This document shows, piece by piece, positions 8,171-17,382 of a stretch of 52,444 bases of DNA (its first letter is position 1; each line of letters opens with the position of its first letter). The stretch covers positions 1-52,444 of the forward strand of contig CAYTTR010000016.1 of the NCBI GenBank assembly GCA_964440805.1. The letters run 5' to 3'. This DNA is from CAYTTR01 sp964440805 (GTDB taxonomy: Bacteria; Acidobacteriota; Aminicenantia; Aminicenantales; Aminicenantaceae). The translations under genes and the position numbers were made by a program. The notes under the pieces were generated by a model, which saw only the letters and a list, made by a program, of their open reading frames with translations, was not told where the DNA came from and did no database searches.

Positions 8171-11100
8171 ATGCCGGGTGGGAAAACTAGTTCAACTGTA
8201 AACTCCAGGCCGAGTTTTTCTCCTGCTGAAGCAGGGAGAATCGCTGACCGCTATTTCGGCCTATCAGGAGAATTAGCCAGTCTCCCCGGGGAAAGAGACC
8301 AGAACTTTTATTTAAAGGATAATTCAGGTAAAGAGTTTGTCTTAAAGATCGCCAATTTACAGGAGAAAAAAGAGAACCTTGAATTTCAAAACCGGCTCTT
8401 AAACCATCTTGCCCAAAATGCCAACCGTGTTTTAGGTCCTCGCCCGGTTCCGGCTCTTTCGGGAGAGTTAATAATCACAGTGAAAAACAAGGAGAACAGA
8501 CCCTATTTTGTCCGTCTGCTCACCTGGCTTCCGGGAAAGACAATGGCTGAAACAAAACCGCATTCACCTGAACTGCTCGAAGACTTCGGCCGGTTTCTGG
8601 GGAAACTTTCCAACTCTTTGCAATCCTTTCCCGGAAAATTCGACCAGCCTGACCTTATCTGGAACCTGAACAAAGCCCAGAAAACAATAAGCGAGTTAAA
8701 ATATCACCTTAAGTCAAAAAAGCAGAAAGCCCTTCTCGAAAAACATTTTTTTTTGATTGAATCCCGGAATGTTTCTTCTCTTTCTAACCTTCCTCAGAGC
8801 CTTATTTATAATGATGCCAATGATCACAATGTTATTATCTCTTTTCCCTCCCGCCAGCCGGAAACCTTCGGCCAAATGGAAATTAAGGGAATAGTCGATT
8901 TTGGGGATATAATTTTCTCCACCACTGTAGGTGATTTGGCTGTCGGCTGTGCTTATGCCATGCTGAACAAATCTTATCCTCTATCTGCAGCAGCCCGGAT
9001 TATCTCCGGCTACAATCAGGAAAGACCGCTCAGTGAGGAAGAACTGGCCGCTCTATATCCCTTGATTGTAACCAGGCTTTGCCTGAGTGTTTGTATTTCA
9101 GCCTTTCAGAAAGAAGAGCGTCCAGGTGATAATTATTTAATTGTCTCCGAGAAGCCAATCTGGGAATTACTGGAAAAATTGGCTTCTATCCCGCCAGAAC
9201 TTACTCATTATATTTTTCGCCAGGCCTGCGGATTGGAGCCCTGCCCTGGCTCGGAAAAATTAGCAGCCTGGCTTGAGCAGCACCATCAGGAGTTTGTTTT
9301 TCCCCTCGCTTTGGACAAGGGTAAGGAAAAAGCGGTTGAAATTGATTTAAGTGCCGGTAGCCTTCTGTTAGAAAACCCGGATGTTCTTTCTTCACTGAAA
9401 TATTTTGATGATGTTATTTTCAGGGAAGTGAAAAAGAGAGGAGCCAGAGTTGGAATTGGAGGCTATGGAGAAGCCCGCCTCTGCTATACTTCTTCCCTTT
9501 TCGGAAGTCCGGAAGACCGGCCTGGGGAGGGACGGACTGTTCACCTGGGAACGGACTTGTTTATTGAAGCTGGGACCGCGGTAAGAGCTCCTTTTAAAGG
9601 CAAAGTACATAGTTTCCGCGATAACAATAATTATCAGGATTATGGACCTACAGTTATTATGGAACATGAATTTGATGAAGGAGAAGTTCATTTTTTCACT
9701 CTCTATGGACATCTTTCCCGGAGCTCGCTTGAAAATCTCTACCCCAGCAAAAAGATTGAAAAGGGAGAAGTCCTGGGAAAAGTAGGGACTGTGTATGAAA
9801 ACGGAGGCTGGCCTCCTCATCTTCACTTTCAAGTGATAGTAGACCTTCTGGGATATAAAGGGGATTTCCCGGGTGTAGCCAGGTCTGAAGAAAAAGAGGT
9901 CTGGTTCAGTCTTTCTCCAGATCCAAGGGCAGTTCTGGGGCTGCCAGGGAAGAAAACGGATTATAAAAAGGAGCTTAATCCTCAGGAAATTCTGGAATTA
10001 AGAGTGCGTCACCTAAGTTCTGCTTTGAGCCTTTCCTACCAGAAACCTCTCAAAATAGTCCGGGGTTACAGGCAGTTTCTATACGACCACTGCGGCCGGA
10101 TTTACTTAGACTCGGTCAATAATGTTACTCATGTGGGTCACAGCCGGCCGGAAGTGGTGGGGGCAGTAAGAAAACAGAATGCAGTGCTCAACACCAATAC
10201 CCGGTATCTACATGATAATATCGTCAATTACGCAAAACGGTTGACCGGCCTCTTGCCTGAACCGCTGGAGGTCTGCTTTGTAGTAAATTCCGGAAGCGAA
10301 GCCAATGACTTGGCTTTAAGATTAGCCCGCAGCTTTACCGGGGCTAAAGATATTATAGTAGTGGAAGGAGCTTATCACGGTCACCTTTCTTCTCTTATCG
10401 ATGTCAGTCCTTACAAATTTAATGGCCCCGGTGGAAAAGGAAAGCCTACTCATACTCATGTGGTTCCGCTTCCTGATATGTACCGCAGTCCTTATTCGGA
10501 GGATAAAGCAGCAGATGTTTTTGCTGCAGAGTTCAAAGAAGTACTGTCCAGGGTTCTCGGCTCAGGAAGGAGAGTGGCCGCCTTTTTGGTAGAGAGCTTA
10601 ATGAGTTGTGCCGGTCAGATTGTTTTTCCTCCTGGGTATTTAAAGAAAGCTTTTTCCTTGATCAGGGAGGCAGGAGGTGTCTCCATTGCTGATGAAGTCC
10701 AGGTTGGATTCGGCCGGGTGGGAACTCATTTCTGGGGCTTTCAAACCCAGGATGCAGTCCCGGATATTGTTACTATGGGGAAGCCCATAGGCAATGGTTT
10801 TCCTTTGGCTGCAGTGGTTACAACAAGAAAAATCGCCTCTGCTTTCGAGGGAGGCATGGAGTACTTCAATACCTATGGCGGAAATCCAGTGGCCTGTGCT
10901 GCCGGCCTGGCTGTTCTGGATGTGATGGAGAAAGAAAGTCTCCAGCTTAAGGCATTAGAGGTAGGAAAATATTTTGAAAACGGGCTTCAACGGTTGAAGG
11001 AGGAATTTGCCCTCATTGGAGATATTCGTGGTTCAGGTTTATTTCTGGGAATTGAATTTGTAATGGACAGAGAAACCAAAGAACCAGCTCCTCTCCAGGT

Positions 11101-11269
11101 TTCCTATATTGTTGAGAGGATGAGAGAAGAGGGAGTTTTGGCCAGTACAGACGGTATTTTCCGGAATGTAATTAAAATCAAACCTCCGCTGGTCTTTGAA
11201 AAAAAAGATGTTGACTTTTATCTTGAGACATTAGAAAGAGTTCTTTCCGAAGATCCTGTCAAAAGTTAA
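8171..11269 (+). CDS. Three-domain fusion: APH-type kinase, M23 peptidase-like, class III aminotransferase/phospho-lyase
   Basis: This 1032-residue protein has three readable domains. Residues about 10-330 are an aminoglycoside/choline/hydroxylysine-kinase-like (APH) domain with YNDANDHN (N214, D215, N220) and VDFGD (D243, D246) in place of the catalytic HxDxxxxN and DxD motifs. Residues about 415-590 are an M23/LytM domain with complete metal ligands: H458-x3-D462, YGH at 512-514 and HLH at 550-552. Residues about 600-1028 are a class III PLP aminotransferase with Schiff-base lysine K871 in MGKPIGNG, most like ethanolamine-phosphate or phosphohydroxylysine phospho-lyases. An AAGGAG-type site precedes the ATG. 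By analogy with the animal kinase/phospho-lyase pairs, the enzyme may phosphorylate an amino alcohol or hydroxylated amino acid and then eliminate phosphate. The role of M23 is unknown. There is no signal peptide, so it is cytoplasmic. Confidence 0.9.
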   Translation: MPGGKTSSTVNSRPSFSPAEAGRIADRYFGLSGELASLPGERDQNFYLKDNSGKEFVLKIANLQEKKENLEFQNRLLNHLAQNANRVLGPRPVPALSGELIITVKNKENRPYFVRLLTWLPGKTMAETKPHSPELLEDFGRFLGKLSNSLQSFPGKFDQPDLIWNLNKAQKTISELKYHLKSKKQKALLEKHFFLIESRNVSSLSNLPQSLIYNDANDHNVIISFPSRQPETFGQMEIKGIVDFGDIIFSTTVGDLAVGCAYAMLNKSYPLSAAARIISGYNQERPLSEEELAALYPLIVTRLCLSVCISAFQKEERPGDNYLIVSEKPIWELLEKLASIPPELTHYIFRQACGLEPCPGSEKLAAWLEQHHQEFVFPLALDKGKEKAVEIDLSAGSLLLENPDVLSSLKYFDDVIFREVKKRGARVGIGGYGEARLCYTSSLFGSPEDRPGEGRTVHLGTDLFIEAGTAVRAPFKGKVHSFRDNNNYQDYGPTVIMEHEFDEGEVHFFTLYGHLSRSSLENLYPSKKIEKGEVLGKVGTVYENGGWPPHLHFQVIVDLLGYKGDFPGVARSEEKEVWFSLSPDPRAVLGLPGKKTDYKKELNPQEILELRVRHLSSALSLSYQKPLKIVRGYRQFLYDHCGRIYLDSVNNVTHVGHSRPEVVGAVRKQNAVLNTNTRYLHDNIVNYAKRLTGLLPEPLEVCFVVNSGSEANDLALRLARSFTGAKDIIVVEGAYHGHLSSLIDVSPYKFNGPGGKGKPTHTHVVPLPDMYRSPYSEDKAADVFAAEFKEVLSRVLGSGRRVAAFLVESLMSCAGQIVFPPGYLKKAFSLIREAGGVSIADEVQVGFGRVGTHFWGFQTQDAVPDIVTMGKPIGNGFPLAAVVTTRKIASAFEGGMEYFNTYGGNPVACAAGLAVLDVMEKESLQLKALEVGKYFENGLQRLKEEFALIGDIRGSGLFLGIEFVMDRETKEPAPLQVSYIVERMREEGVLASTDGIFRNVIKIKPPLVFEKKDVDFYLETLERVLSEDPVKS

Positions 11270-11271
11270 TA

Positions 11272-11316
11272 GCGTTTATTGAGTTTGTTGCGTTTATAGC
11301 GTTTGAAGCGTTGGTT
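11272..11316 (+). repeat. 9-nt tandem array, GCGTTTATT type, 5 units
   Basis: Units in exact register are gcgtttatt, gagtttgtt, gcgtttata, gcgtttgaa and gcgttggtt. The array fills the space between two convergent genes. Its last unit shares two bases with the TAA stop codon (complement at 11315-11317) of the minus-strand serine hydrolase. Confidence 0.8.
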
Positions 11317-13438
11317 ATTTTTTTATTTTTTCCAGTCTTTTTTTGGCCTCCCGGTGCCCGGGGTCAAGCTCAAGAGCTTTTTGGAAAAGTTCCCGTGCCC
11401 TCTGGGGATTTCCCAATTTGAGATAAATATCTCCAACATCAACATGGAGGTTGGCATTTTCGGGATGGAGTTCAAGGGCGATTTCTCCTAAGGATGTGAT
11501 TTCTCTTATTTTTCCTTCGTTTTGAAGTTCCAGGGCAAAATACTCGAAGGCACCGGGGCTCAGGCTGATATGTTTCGGATCAAGCTCATAAGCCTTTCTG
11601 TAAAACATGCGGGCTTGGGGTTCATCTCCCAGCCAGAGATAGGTTTGAGCCAATTGGACCAGAGGAAGAACTGAGAGAGGGTAAAGGCCGGCAGTTGATT
11701 CAAGAACAGCCATGGTTTTTTCAGACTGTCCTTGCTTTAGAAAATACCGGGCAATTTCACTCAAATCCCGGGTATAATCAGGGTAAATAGAGGCTTTTTT
11801 AAATTCATTTTCCATTAATGAAATAAGTTCATTAAAATCTGTCTCTTCTGTTATCTGAAGTTGGCGAAAGTAAGGAGTGTAGACTCGGTCCCAGTCTTTT
11901 TTCCACTGGGAGAGGAGAGAGGAAAAAGATTTATTTAGGGAGCCTGTTTTCTTGAGCTTTAACTTTTTTTTGGTTAGCTCGATGTAGTCAGAAAAGAAAG
12001 CCAGAGGGCCTTTTTTATGATATTCCGCAAGTTTTTGTTCTCCCCTGGTTTCGGCCAAGGCTGCAGCCATAAAGGTTCCCACTTTAGTAAAAGCTTCGCC
12101 TGAGACAGGATGAATCCCGGCTGAAATGATTTGACTGCCTTTCTCAAAATCTTTCCGGATTGATTTCTGATTAACGGCGGAATTGAAAAAGGCAAAAGAG
12201 CGGCTCAGGTCCGATTCTTTTTGGGTCACTGGAGTCTTGTTCCGATCATAAAGACTCATTCCATAGGAGAAAGTCTGGTTCAAAGCATGGTAAACCAGTT
12301 GTCCTTCCCTTGAGGCTACATAGACAGCCAGATTCATGTCTTCATTTAAAACGAGTTCGGCCAACCGGCTGTAATAGGGCCAAAGATTAGCTCTTTCAAG
12401 GTTGCTGGCTACAGCAATGGCAAAATCTTCTGTGGGGAAAATCAAGAGGTGGGTCCTTGTCTCTGGCTGCGAGCCGCTGTGATTTATCTGGAAATGACCT
12501 CTCCAGGGACTTACTCTCCATCCCATGCCGTAGCCAGTGAACAGGCCGTCCTTGATGGCCATGGATTGGAAAATTTTTCGCCAGGTCTCAGATTTAAGCA
12601 AATCACCCTGGATAATGCCTTGAGCGTATTTTATAAGATCGATAACAGTGGAGCGTGTTCCTCCGGCCGCAAAGCGGCTGGAAACATCAACATACTCTGA
12701 GTTTTTTATTTCTCCCCTTATTAAACGGTATCCCCGGACTCTGTTAGGGATAAGAGCCACCGGGCTATCCATTCTTGACTGACTCATTTTCAGGGGTTGA
12801 AAAATGTGTTTCCGGATATATTCCCCATAACTTTCTCCTGAAGCGCCTTCTATTACTGCCCCCAGAAGGTTATATCCATAACTTGAATAGTGATATTTTG
12901 TTCCCGGTTCAGCCGCCAGCTCGAAATCCTGAAAGATGGCCAGCGCTTCCTGTGTATCTTTTGGTTCTTTGATGTGACCTTCCTCGTTATAGTTCCGGTA
13001 GTGGCTTATTCCTCCCAAATGGCCGAGGAGATGGCCTGCCCTGACAGGCCATTTTTTCCGGGGAAAATAAGGAACATACTGCTGGACTTCAGCCTTTAGA
13101 TCGATTTTTCCCTGCTCAACAAGCTGGAGGACGGCAATAGCGGTAATGGTTTTGGTGACGGAGGCCAAGCGGTAGGAACTTTCGGCTTTGGCTGGCACCA
13201 TGTTTTCCAGATCCGAGTAACCGAATCCCCGGGCCCAGGTAAAATCACTTTTGAGCAAGGCTACAGACAAGCCGGGTATTTTATCCCTGGCCATCCGGCG
13301 TAAAGTAAAATCTTCAAATGATGCTAGAGCCTCTTGCAGGGAATATTCTTCTTGTGATGAGTTTTCTGCCCAGGATGGATGGAAAAGAATTAAACTGACG
13401 GTAAAAATTAAAATAAGGTGGCGAACATTTTGTCTCAT
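11315..13438 (-). CDS. Exported serine hydrolase (beta-lactamase family) with C-terminal TPR repeats
   Basis: This 707-residue protein has a signal peptide at residues 1-24 (ending PSWA). A beta-lactamase/D-Ala-D-Ala-peptidase-like domain covers about 30-370, with S93-x-x-K96 (ASVTKT), Y184-S-S (where YxN is usual) and H320-S-G (the KTG-equivalent). Residues about 560-705 form tetratricopeptide repeats (RARELFQKALELDPGHREA is a canonical unit). The middle 400-550 is helical and unassigned. The catalytic Ser/Lys/Tyr set is present; the second motif reads YSS instead of YSN, which some esterase-like members tolerate. Periplasmic or surface esterase/peptidase activity is inferred. It starts 34 nt after the NhaC stop on the same strand and may be read with it. 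Confidence 0.88.
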   Translation of the reverse strand: MRQNVRHLILIFTVSLILFHPSWAENSSQEEYSLQEALASFEDFTLRRMARDKIPGLSVALLKSDFTWARGFGYSDLENMVPAKAESSYRLASVTKTITAIAVLQLVEQGKIDLKAEVQQYVPYFPRKKWPVRAGHLLGHLGGISHYRNYNEEGHIKEPKDTQEALAIFQDFELAAEPGTKYHYSSYGYNLLGAVIEGASGESYGEYIRKHIFQPLKMSQSRMDSPVALIPNRVRGYRLIRGEIKNSEYVDVSSRFAAGGTRSTVIDLIKYAQGIIQGDLLKSETWRKIFQSMAIKDGLFTGYGMGWRVSPWRGHFQINHSGSQPETRTHLLIFPTEDFAIAVASNLERANLWPYYSRLAELVLNEDMNLAVYVASREGQLVYHALNQTFSYGMSLYDRNKTPVTQKESDLSRSFAFFNSAVNQKSIRKDFEKGSQIISAGIHPVSGEAFTKVGTFMAAALAETRGEQKLAEYHKKGPLAFFSDYIELTKKKLKLKKTGSLNKSFSSLLSQWKKDWDRVYTPYFRQLQITEETDFNELISLMENEFKKASIYPDYTRDLSEIARYFLKQGQSEKTMAVLESTAGLYPLSVLPLVQLAQTYLWLGDEPQARMFYRKAYELDPKHISLSPGAFEYFALELQNEGKIREITSLGEIALELHPENANLHVDVGDIYLKLGNPQRARELFQKALELDPGHREAKKRLEKIKK

Positions 13439-13472
13439 AACGACCCTCCTTGGCCGGAATTGTTATCTAATA

Positions 13473-14888
13473 TTATAAAATAAAGCCAATCGCCAGGAAA
13501 AAAACCAAAGAAGCACCGGCGGCCAAAAAAGCATAAGGAATTTGGGTGCGGACATGGTCAATGTGATCGGTAGCTGAGGCCATGGAGGCAATGATGGTGG
13601 TATCGGAAATAGGGGAACAATGGTCGCCAAATACTCCTCCACCCAGAACAGCAGCAATGAGGAGTCCCGGGTGAAGGTCGATAAGATGAAACATGGGAAC
13701 TGCAATCGGAATCATGATGGCAAAAGTTCCCCACGAAGTTCCGGTGGAAAAAGCGATAAAACAAGAGACAAGAAAAATTACCGCTGGAATGACTCCTTCA
13801 GGAAGAGTAGCTTTTACTGCTTGAGCAACAAAAGGCCCTGTTCCCAGGGCATCACAGGTATCGCCAATGGCAAAAGCCAGGATCATTAGACTGGCTAAGG
13901 GGATTAAGCCTCCCACTCCTTTCATAAATATATCGGTAATTTCCTTTGTTTTCATTAATCCCTGCAGCCTATAGGAAACGGCTCCGCTTACCAGGCCGGC
14001 AATGACCGCCCAAAGGACTGATTTAGACCCCGAGCCTTCCATAAGATTTCCCTTTCCGGTTATGAAAAGAACAACCGGCATAGTTAAAACCATGACCGCC
14101 ACGGGCAGAATCATGTTCCAGGCTCGCAGAGGTACTCCCGGCTTTTCCTCAAGGCTGACTACATCTTCAGAGACAAGTGGCTCAGCCCCGTCGCGGAGAA
14201 GCTTTCCTTCCTCCCTCACCCGGCGATCAGCTTCTTTCATGGGGCCGAGGTCTTTACCTGAGAGAACTACCATCAGGACAAGACTAATGGCAAAAACGGC
14301 ATAAAAGTTAAAAGGCATGGAAGAAACTAAGGTTTTAACTGGATTTTCTACACCCTGGGCCGCCAGAAGACCGATAACGAAAGCTCCCCAGGCATTAAGA
14401 GGGATTAAAATGCATTTGGGAGCCGAGGTTGAATCAAGAATATAGCTTAGTTTTTCCCGTGAAATCTTGAGTTTGTCAAAAATGGGACGGGAAACCGCTC
14501 CTGAAACCAAAACACAGATGCTTGATTCAATGAAAATGACGAAACCGAGAAACCAGGCAAGCAGTCCGGCCGAACGGCGGCTGCGGATAACCCCTCTCCC
14601 CACTATCCAGTTGATGAATCCTTTCATTCCGCCGGAATACTGGGTAAAAGTAATGATGGCACCAATTAAAGCACTGAATAAAACCACCCGGGTGTTATCA
14701 GCGCTCTTGAAAACATCAATAAGGGAGTCTATGGTGCGGGTCAAGCCGGTTAAGGGATTCCAGCCGTGGATAATAGACCAGCCCAGCCAAATTCCAAAAA
14801 GAAGGGAAATATAAACATGTTTTGTCCGGATAGCCAAAATAATGGCCAGGAGAGGGGGAAGAACAGACAGCCAGCCGAAAGTCTCCAT
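13473..14888 (-). CDS. NhaC-family Na+/H+ antiporter
   Basis: This 471-residue polytopic protein has about 11-12 hydrophobic segments. Family features include an N-terminal PPLLAIILAI segment, FIESSICVLVSGAVSRP in the middle, TGTSWGTFAIMIPIA and GGGVFGDHCSPISDTTIIAS near the C-terminus. The last of these is the most conserved block of the NhaC/YfkL group. Length is normal. The family exchanges Na+ (or malate/lactate-linked ions in some subgroups) for protons across the inner membrane. It lies downstream of the broken asd/lysC segment, and the serine hydrolase gene follows. Confidence 0.88.
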   Translation of the reverse strand: METFGWLSVLPPLLAIILAIRTKHVYISLLFGIWLGWSIIHGWNPLTGLTRTIDSLIDVFKSADNTRVVLFSALIGAIITFTQYSGGMKGFINWIVGRGVIRSRRSAGLLAWFLGFVIFIESSICVLVSGAVSRPIFDKLKISREKLSYILDSTSAPKCILIPLNAWGAFVIGLLAAQGVENPVKTLVSSMPFNFYAVFAISLVLMVVLSGKDLGPMKEADRRVREEGKLLRDGAEPLVSEDVVSLEEKPGVPLRAWNMILPVAVMVLTMPVVLFITGKGNLMEGSGSKSVLWAVIAGLVSGAVSYRLQGLMKTKEITDIFMKGVGGLIPLASLMILAFAIGDTCDALGTGPFVAQAVKATLPEGVIPAVIFLVSCFIAFSTGTSWGTFAIMIPIAVPMFHLIDLHPGLLIAAVLGGGVFGDHCSPISDTTIIASMASATDHIDHVRTQIPYAFLAAGASLVFFLAIGFIL

Positions 14889-14963
14889 TTTGGTTTTAGA
14901 ATTGATATAACATCCATCCCTGGAGATGTCAAACCAAAAGATGCTTATTTAAGCTGCCCCATT

Positions 14964-15010
14964 TAATCAAAAAACTCGTTGTGGACCGCTATGACAGCCC
15001 TCTCTAAATC
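14964..15010 (-). pseudogene. lysC: 3' tail of an aspartokinase-like gene (remnant)
   Basis: In the frame one step off the asd frame, the bases just upstream of the asd stop read DLERAVIAVHNEFFD-stop. This resembles the last helix of the ACT region of monofunctional aspartokinases (LERAVxALHxxF). Only about 15 codons remain. The order fits an ancestral asd-lysC operon in which a deletion joined the 3' part of asd to the end of lysC. The match is short, so the assignment is tentative. Confidence 0.4.
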
Positions 15011-15878
15011 GTTTTTCTTTCCTTAAAATTATGGGCTGCTCCGGAGCCGTCGGAAGACTTAATTTCTGTGGAAGCCCCCTGAATGAGGCCAGAGAATCTG
15101 TTAAAGCAACTATATTGGCATCTTCATACAGTTCAACCACTACACTTTCCAGATGTCCGTCCCGGACAGGCACCCGGCAGCAGCTGGCGTTAAAATCTAT
15201 TGAGCTTTCCTTGATTAATCCCCCGTTAATTGTCCCTAGTATTTTCCGTGATTCAGCCTCGATTTTTTCCTCTTCATCCTTTATATAGGGAATGACATTA
15301 CCTAAAATATCGATAGAAGCAAGGCCGCTGCGCCCTGCACCTGATATGGCCTGGCAGGTGGTCAGGGAAACTCTCTTTATCCCGAATTCAATAAAAGGCT
15401 TTAAAGCAAGGACAAGGCCGGAGGTAGTACAGTTTGAATTAGTGACAATGAAACCCCGGCCGTGAATCAATTGAGATTTGACAAGCTCAAGATGGCCCGG
15501 ATTGACTTCCGGTATAAGAACCGGCACCTCAGGGTTCATACGGTAAGCACTGGCATTGGAGAAGACACATATCCCTTCATCGGCCAAGCCGCTTTCGATA
15601 TTCTTGGCTACTGGGGGAGGAAGAGCGCTAAAAACAACTTTTACTTTGCTTTCTTTAAGATATCTGACCGATGTCTCCTTAACTGCAATATTTCTGGCAT
15701 ACTCAGGTACAGCATCCTTTAGGAGCCAGTCCACAGCATCTTCGTATTTTTTCCCGGAAGATGTATTTGAAGCAGTCAAGGCCACCACTTCAAAATAAGG
15801 ATGGTTCTCCAGCATCCGAATAAATTGCTGTCCCACCAGACCGGTACATCCCATGACCGCTGTTCTTATCTTATTCAT
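14967..15878 (-). pseudogene. asd: Aspartate-semialdehyde dehydrogenase, C-terminally truncated
   Basis: This is the archaeal/fungal-type ASADH, which makes aspartate semialdehyde for Lys, Thr and Met synthesis. Visible features are the NADP-binding GCTGLVGQQF at the N-terminus, catalytic C150 in TNSNCTTSG and the catalytic His region CCRVPVRDGH (H242). Homology ends after PIILRKEK. Members of this subfamily normally have about 350 residues and continue through a conserved SxNTxRGAA region near the C-terminus; here 303 residues end in an out-of-family tail (RFREGCHSG...). The shift occurs in an A-rich slippery run (ggaaagaaaaacg) and the following bases encode a lysC-like tail in another frame. 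It lies between the cystathionine gamma-synthase-type gene and nhaC. It is probably inactive unless the loss is an assembly error. Confidence 0.7.
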
Positions 15879-15931
15879 TCTCTGGCTCCTTTATTCTTTT
15901 CTTCTAATCCAGTGTAAACGGCCTCCCGAAA

Positions 15932-17113
15932 TCAAAAGGCGGGGACAATATCCCTTTTCGTCTCGCTTTTTTCTGCTGCCGCAAGAGCTTGTTCCAGGTC
16001 TTCTATTAAATCCTCGACATCCTCCAGTCCGACTGATAATCTTAAGAGACCGTTGGTAATCCCCGTTTTTTCCCTAATATTTTCAGGGATTGATGCATGG
16101 GTCATGGTTGCCGGGTGATTCACTAAGGAGAATACTGTTCCCAGGCTTTCTGCCAGGGAGAAAAGTTTAGTTGCTTTGACGAATTGAAGCGCCCCCTTCC
16201 AGCCGGATTTCAGTTCAAAAGAAACTATACCTCCAAAATCCTTCATTTGCTTTTTAGCTATCTGATGACCGGGATGGGATTCAAGACCCGGGTGAAAAAC
16301 CCTATTTACTCCGGGATGCTCATTGAGGAACTCGGCGATTGCCCTTGCATTTGAACAGTGCTTTTCCATACGCAAGGACAGAGTTTTTATGCCGCGCAAC
16401 ACTAAGTAACAATCCTGAGGACCGGGAGTCGCTCCCACTGCATTCTGGTAAAATTTCAACTGCTCATATAACTCCGGTTGATTTGTCACCAGGGCTCCTC
16501 CGATCATATCGCTATGACCTCCAAGATATTTTGTGGTGCTGTGGAGGGAGATATCTGCTCCGAGCGAGAGAGGTTGTTGAAGGCAGGGGGAGGCAAAAGT
16601 GTTGTCAACCACAGCTAAACAGCTATGATCTGAGGCTATTCGAGTTAGCGCTTTTATAGCAGGGATCTTAAGGAGTGGATTGGAGGGAGTTTCGATCCAG
16701 ATGACTCGGGTGTTTGTTCTAATCGCCTTGAGAACCTGGTCAGGGTCAGTTTCATCTAAAAAAGTAAAGTTTAACCCGTATTTGCTGAATACCTGGGTGA
16801 AAATCCTGTAAGTTCCCCCGTAAAGGTCATCAGGTGCAATGATGTGGTCACCGGATTTGAGAAGATTCATCACCGTATTGACAGCAGCCAGCCCACTGGC
16901 AAAACACAGTCCATACTCTGAACCTTCAAGAGCAGCAATATTTTCTTCCAGGGCTTTTCTGGTTGGATTTTCTGTTCGCGAGTACGAAAAGCCTTTATGT
17001 TTTGCGGGCTCCTCCTGAACATAGGTTGAAGTTTGATATATAGGGAAATTAATCGCCCCTGTGGTCGGGTCTGGGGCCTGTCCGGCCCTTATGGCTATCG
17101 TTGAAAATCTCAT
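15932..17113 (-). CDS. Cystathionine gamma-synthase/beta-lyase-type trans-sulfuration enzyme
   Basis: This 393-residue Cys/Met-metabolism PLP enzyme has its Schiff-base lysine K195 in HSTTKYLGGHSD and the phosphate-binding SGLAA region at about 73-77. Cofactor-stacking Y98 in DDLYGGTYR is typical of the CGS/CBL/CGL branch. It probably acts in methionine synthesis (O-acylhomoserine plus Cys to cystathionine, or cleavage of cystathionine). The asd gene directly downstream supports a methionine role. Sequence alone does not separate synthase from lyase. The AGGAGG site is 4-5 nt before the ATG. A strongly structured 98-nt element lies 56 nt upstream of the start and may control it. The second paralogue at 46387 is more gamma-lyase-like. 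Confidence 0.85.
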   Translation of the reverse strand: MRFSTIAIRAGQAPDPTTGAINFPIYQTSTYVQEEPAKHKGFSYSRTENPTRKALEENIAALEGSEYGLCFASGLAAVNTVMNLLKSGDHIIAPDDLYGGTYRIFTQVFSKYGLNFTFLDETDPDQVLKAIRTNTRVIWIETPSNPLLKIPAIKALTRIASDHSCLAVVDNTFASPCLQQPLSLGADISLHSTTKYLGGHSDMIGGALVTNQPELYEQLKFYQNAVGATPGPQDCYLVLRGIKTLSLRMEKHCSNARAIAEFLNEHPGVNRVFHPGLESHPGHQIAKKQMKDFGGIVSFELKSGWKGALQFVKATKLFSLAESLGTVFSLVNHPATMTHASIPENIREKTGITNGLLRLSVGLEDVEDLIEDLEQALAAAEKSETKRDIVPAF

Positions 17114-17169
17114 GTTTTCCTCCTAAAATGTGCAAAAAACAAAAATAACTCATCTGTTCATTTAGGTTT

Positions 17170-17267
17170 CCCGAGCACAGGATTTTTACCTTTGAGGGTA
17201 ATTAAGGGGGGTATCCGAGGAAGTTCTTCCCGGCACAGTTGCCCTGAGGGCTTACCCTGTGCTCGGG
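17170..17267 (-). ncRNA. Candidate structured leader RNA (unclassified riboswitch-like element)
   Basis: A perfect 12-bp closing stem (cccgagcacagg at 17170-17181 with cctgtgctcggg at 17256-17267) encloses three further hairpins. These are gccc-tca-gggc (17241-17251), an imperfect ccg/ggaa stem (17215-17233) and ttacc-6 nt-ggtaa (17186-17201). An internal ctgtg (minus strand, 17238-17234) could compete with the closing stem for cacag. The multi-branched layout, with a switchable closing stem before a methionine-pathway gene, is riboswitch-like. I do not recognise SAM-I, SAM-II, SAH, T-box or other known consensus blocks. A short inverted-terminal-repeat mobile element is an alternative. Confidence 0.45.
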
Positions 17268-17382
17268 CTGCACATTATCATGCAGTAATGGGAAGGCTTG
17301 GTGTGATTCAGAACATCTCGGCTCATATCAGAAGTAATTTAGGCAATCTCCTTTTAAATGTCAAGAGCAAATTTACCCGGTT

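Noticed and set aside
17268..17382. uvrA terminator or tRNA-like fold downstream of uvrA
   Set aside because: No stable stem with T-run and no tRNA TpsiC box found; no tRNA or rRNA gene was recognised anywhere in the window.
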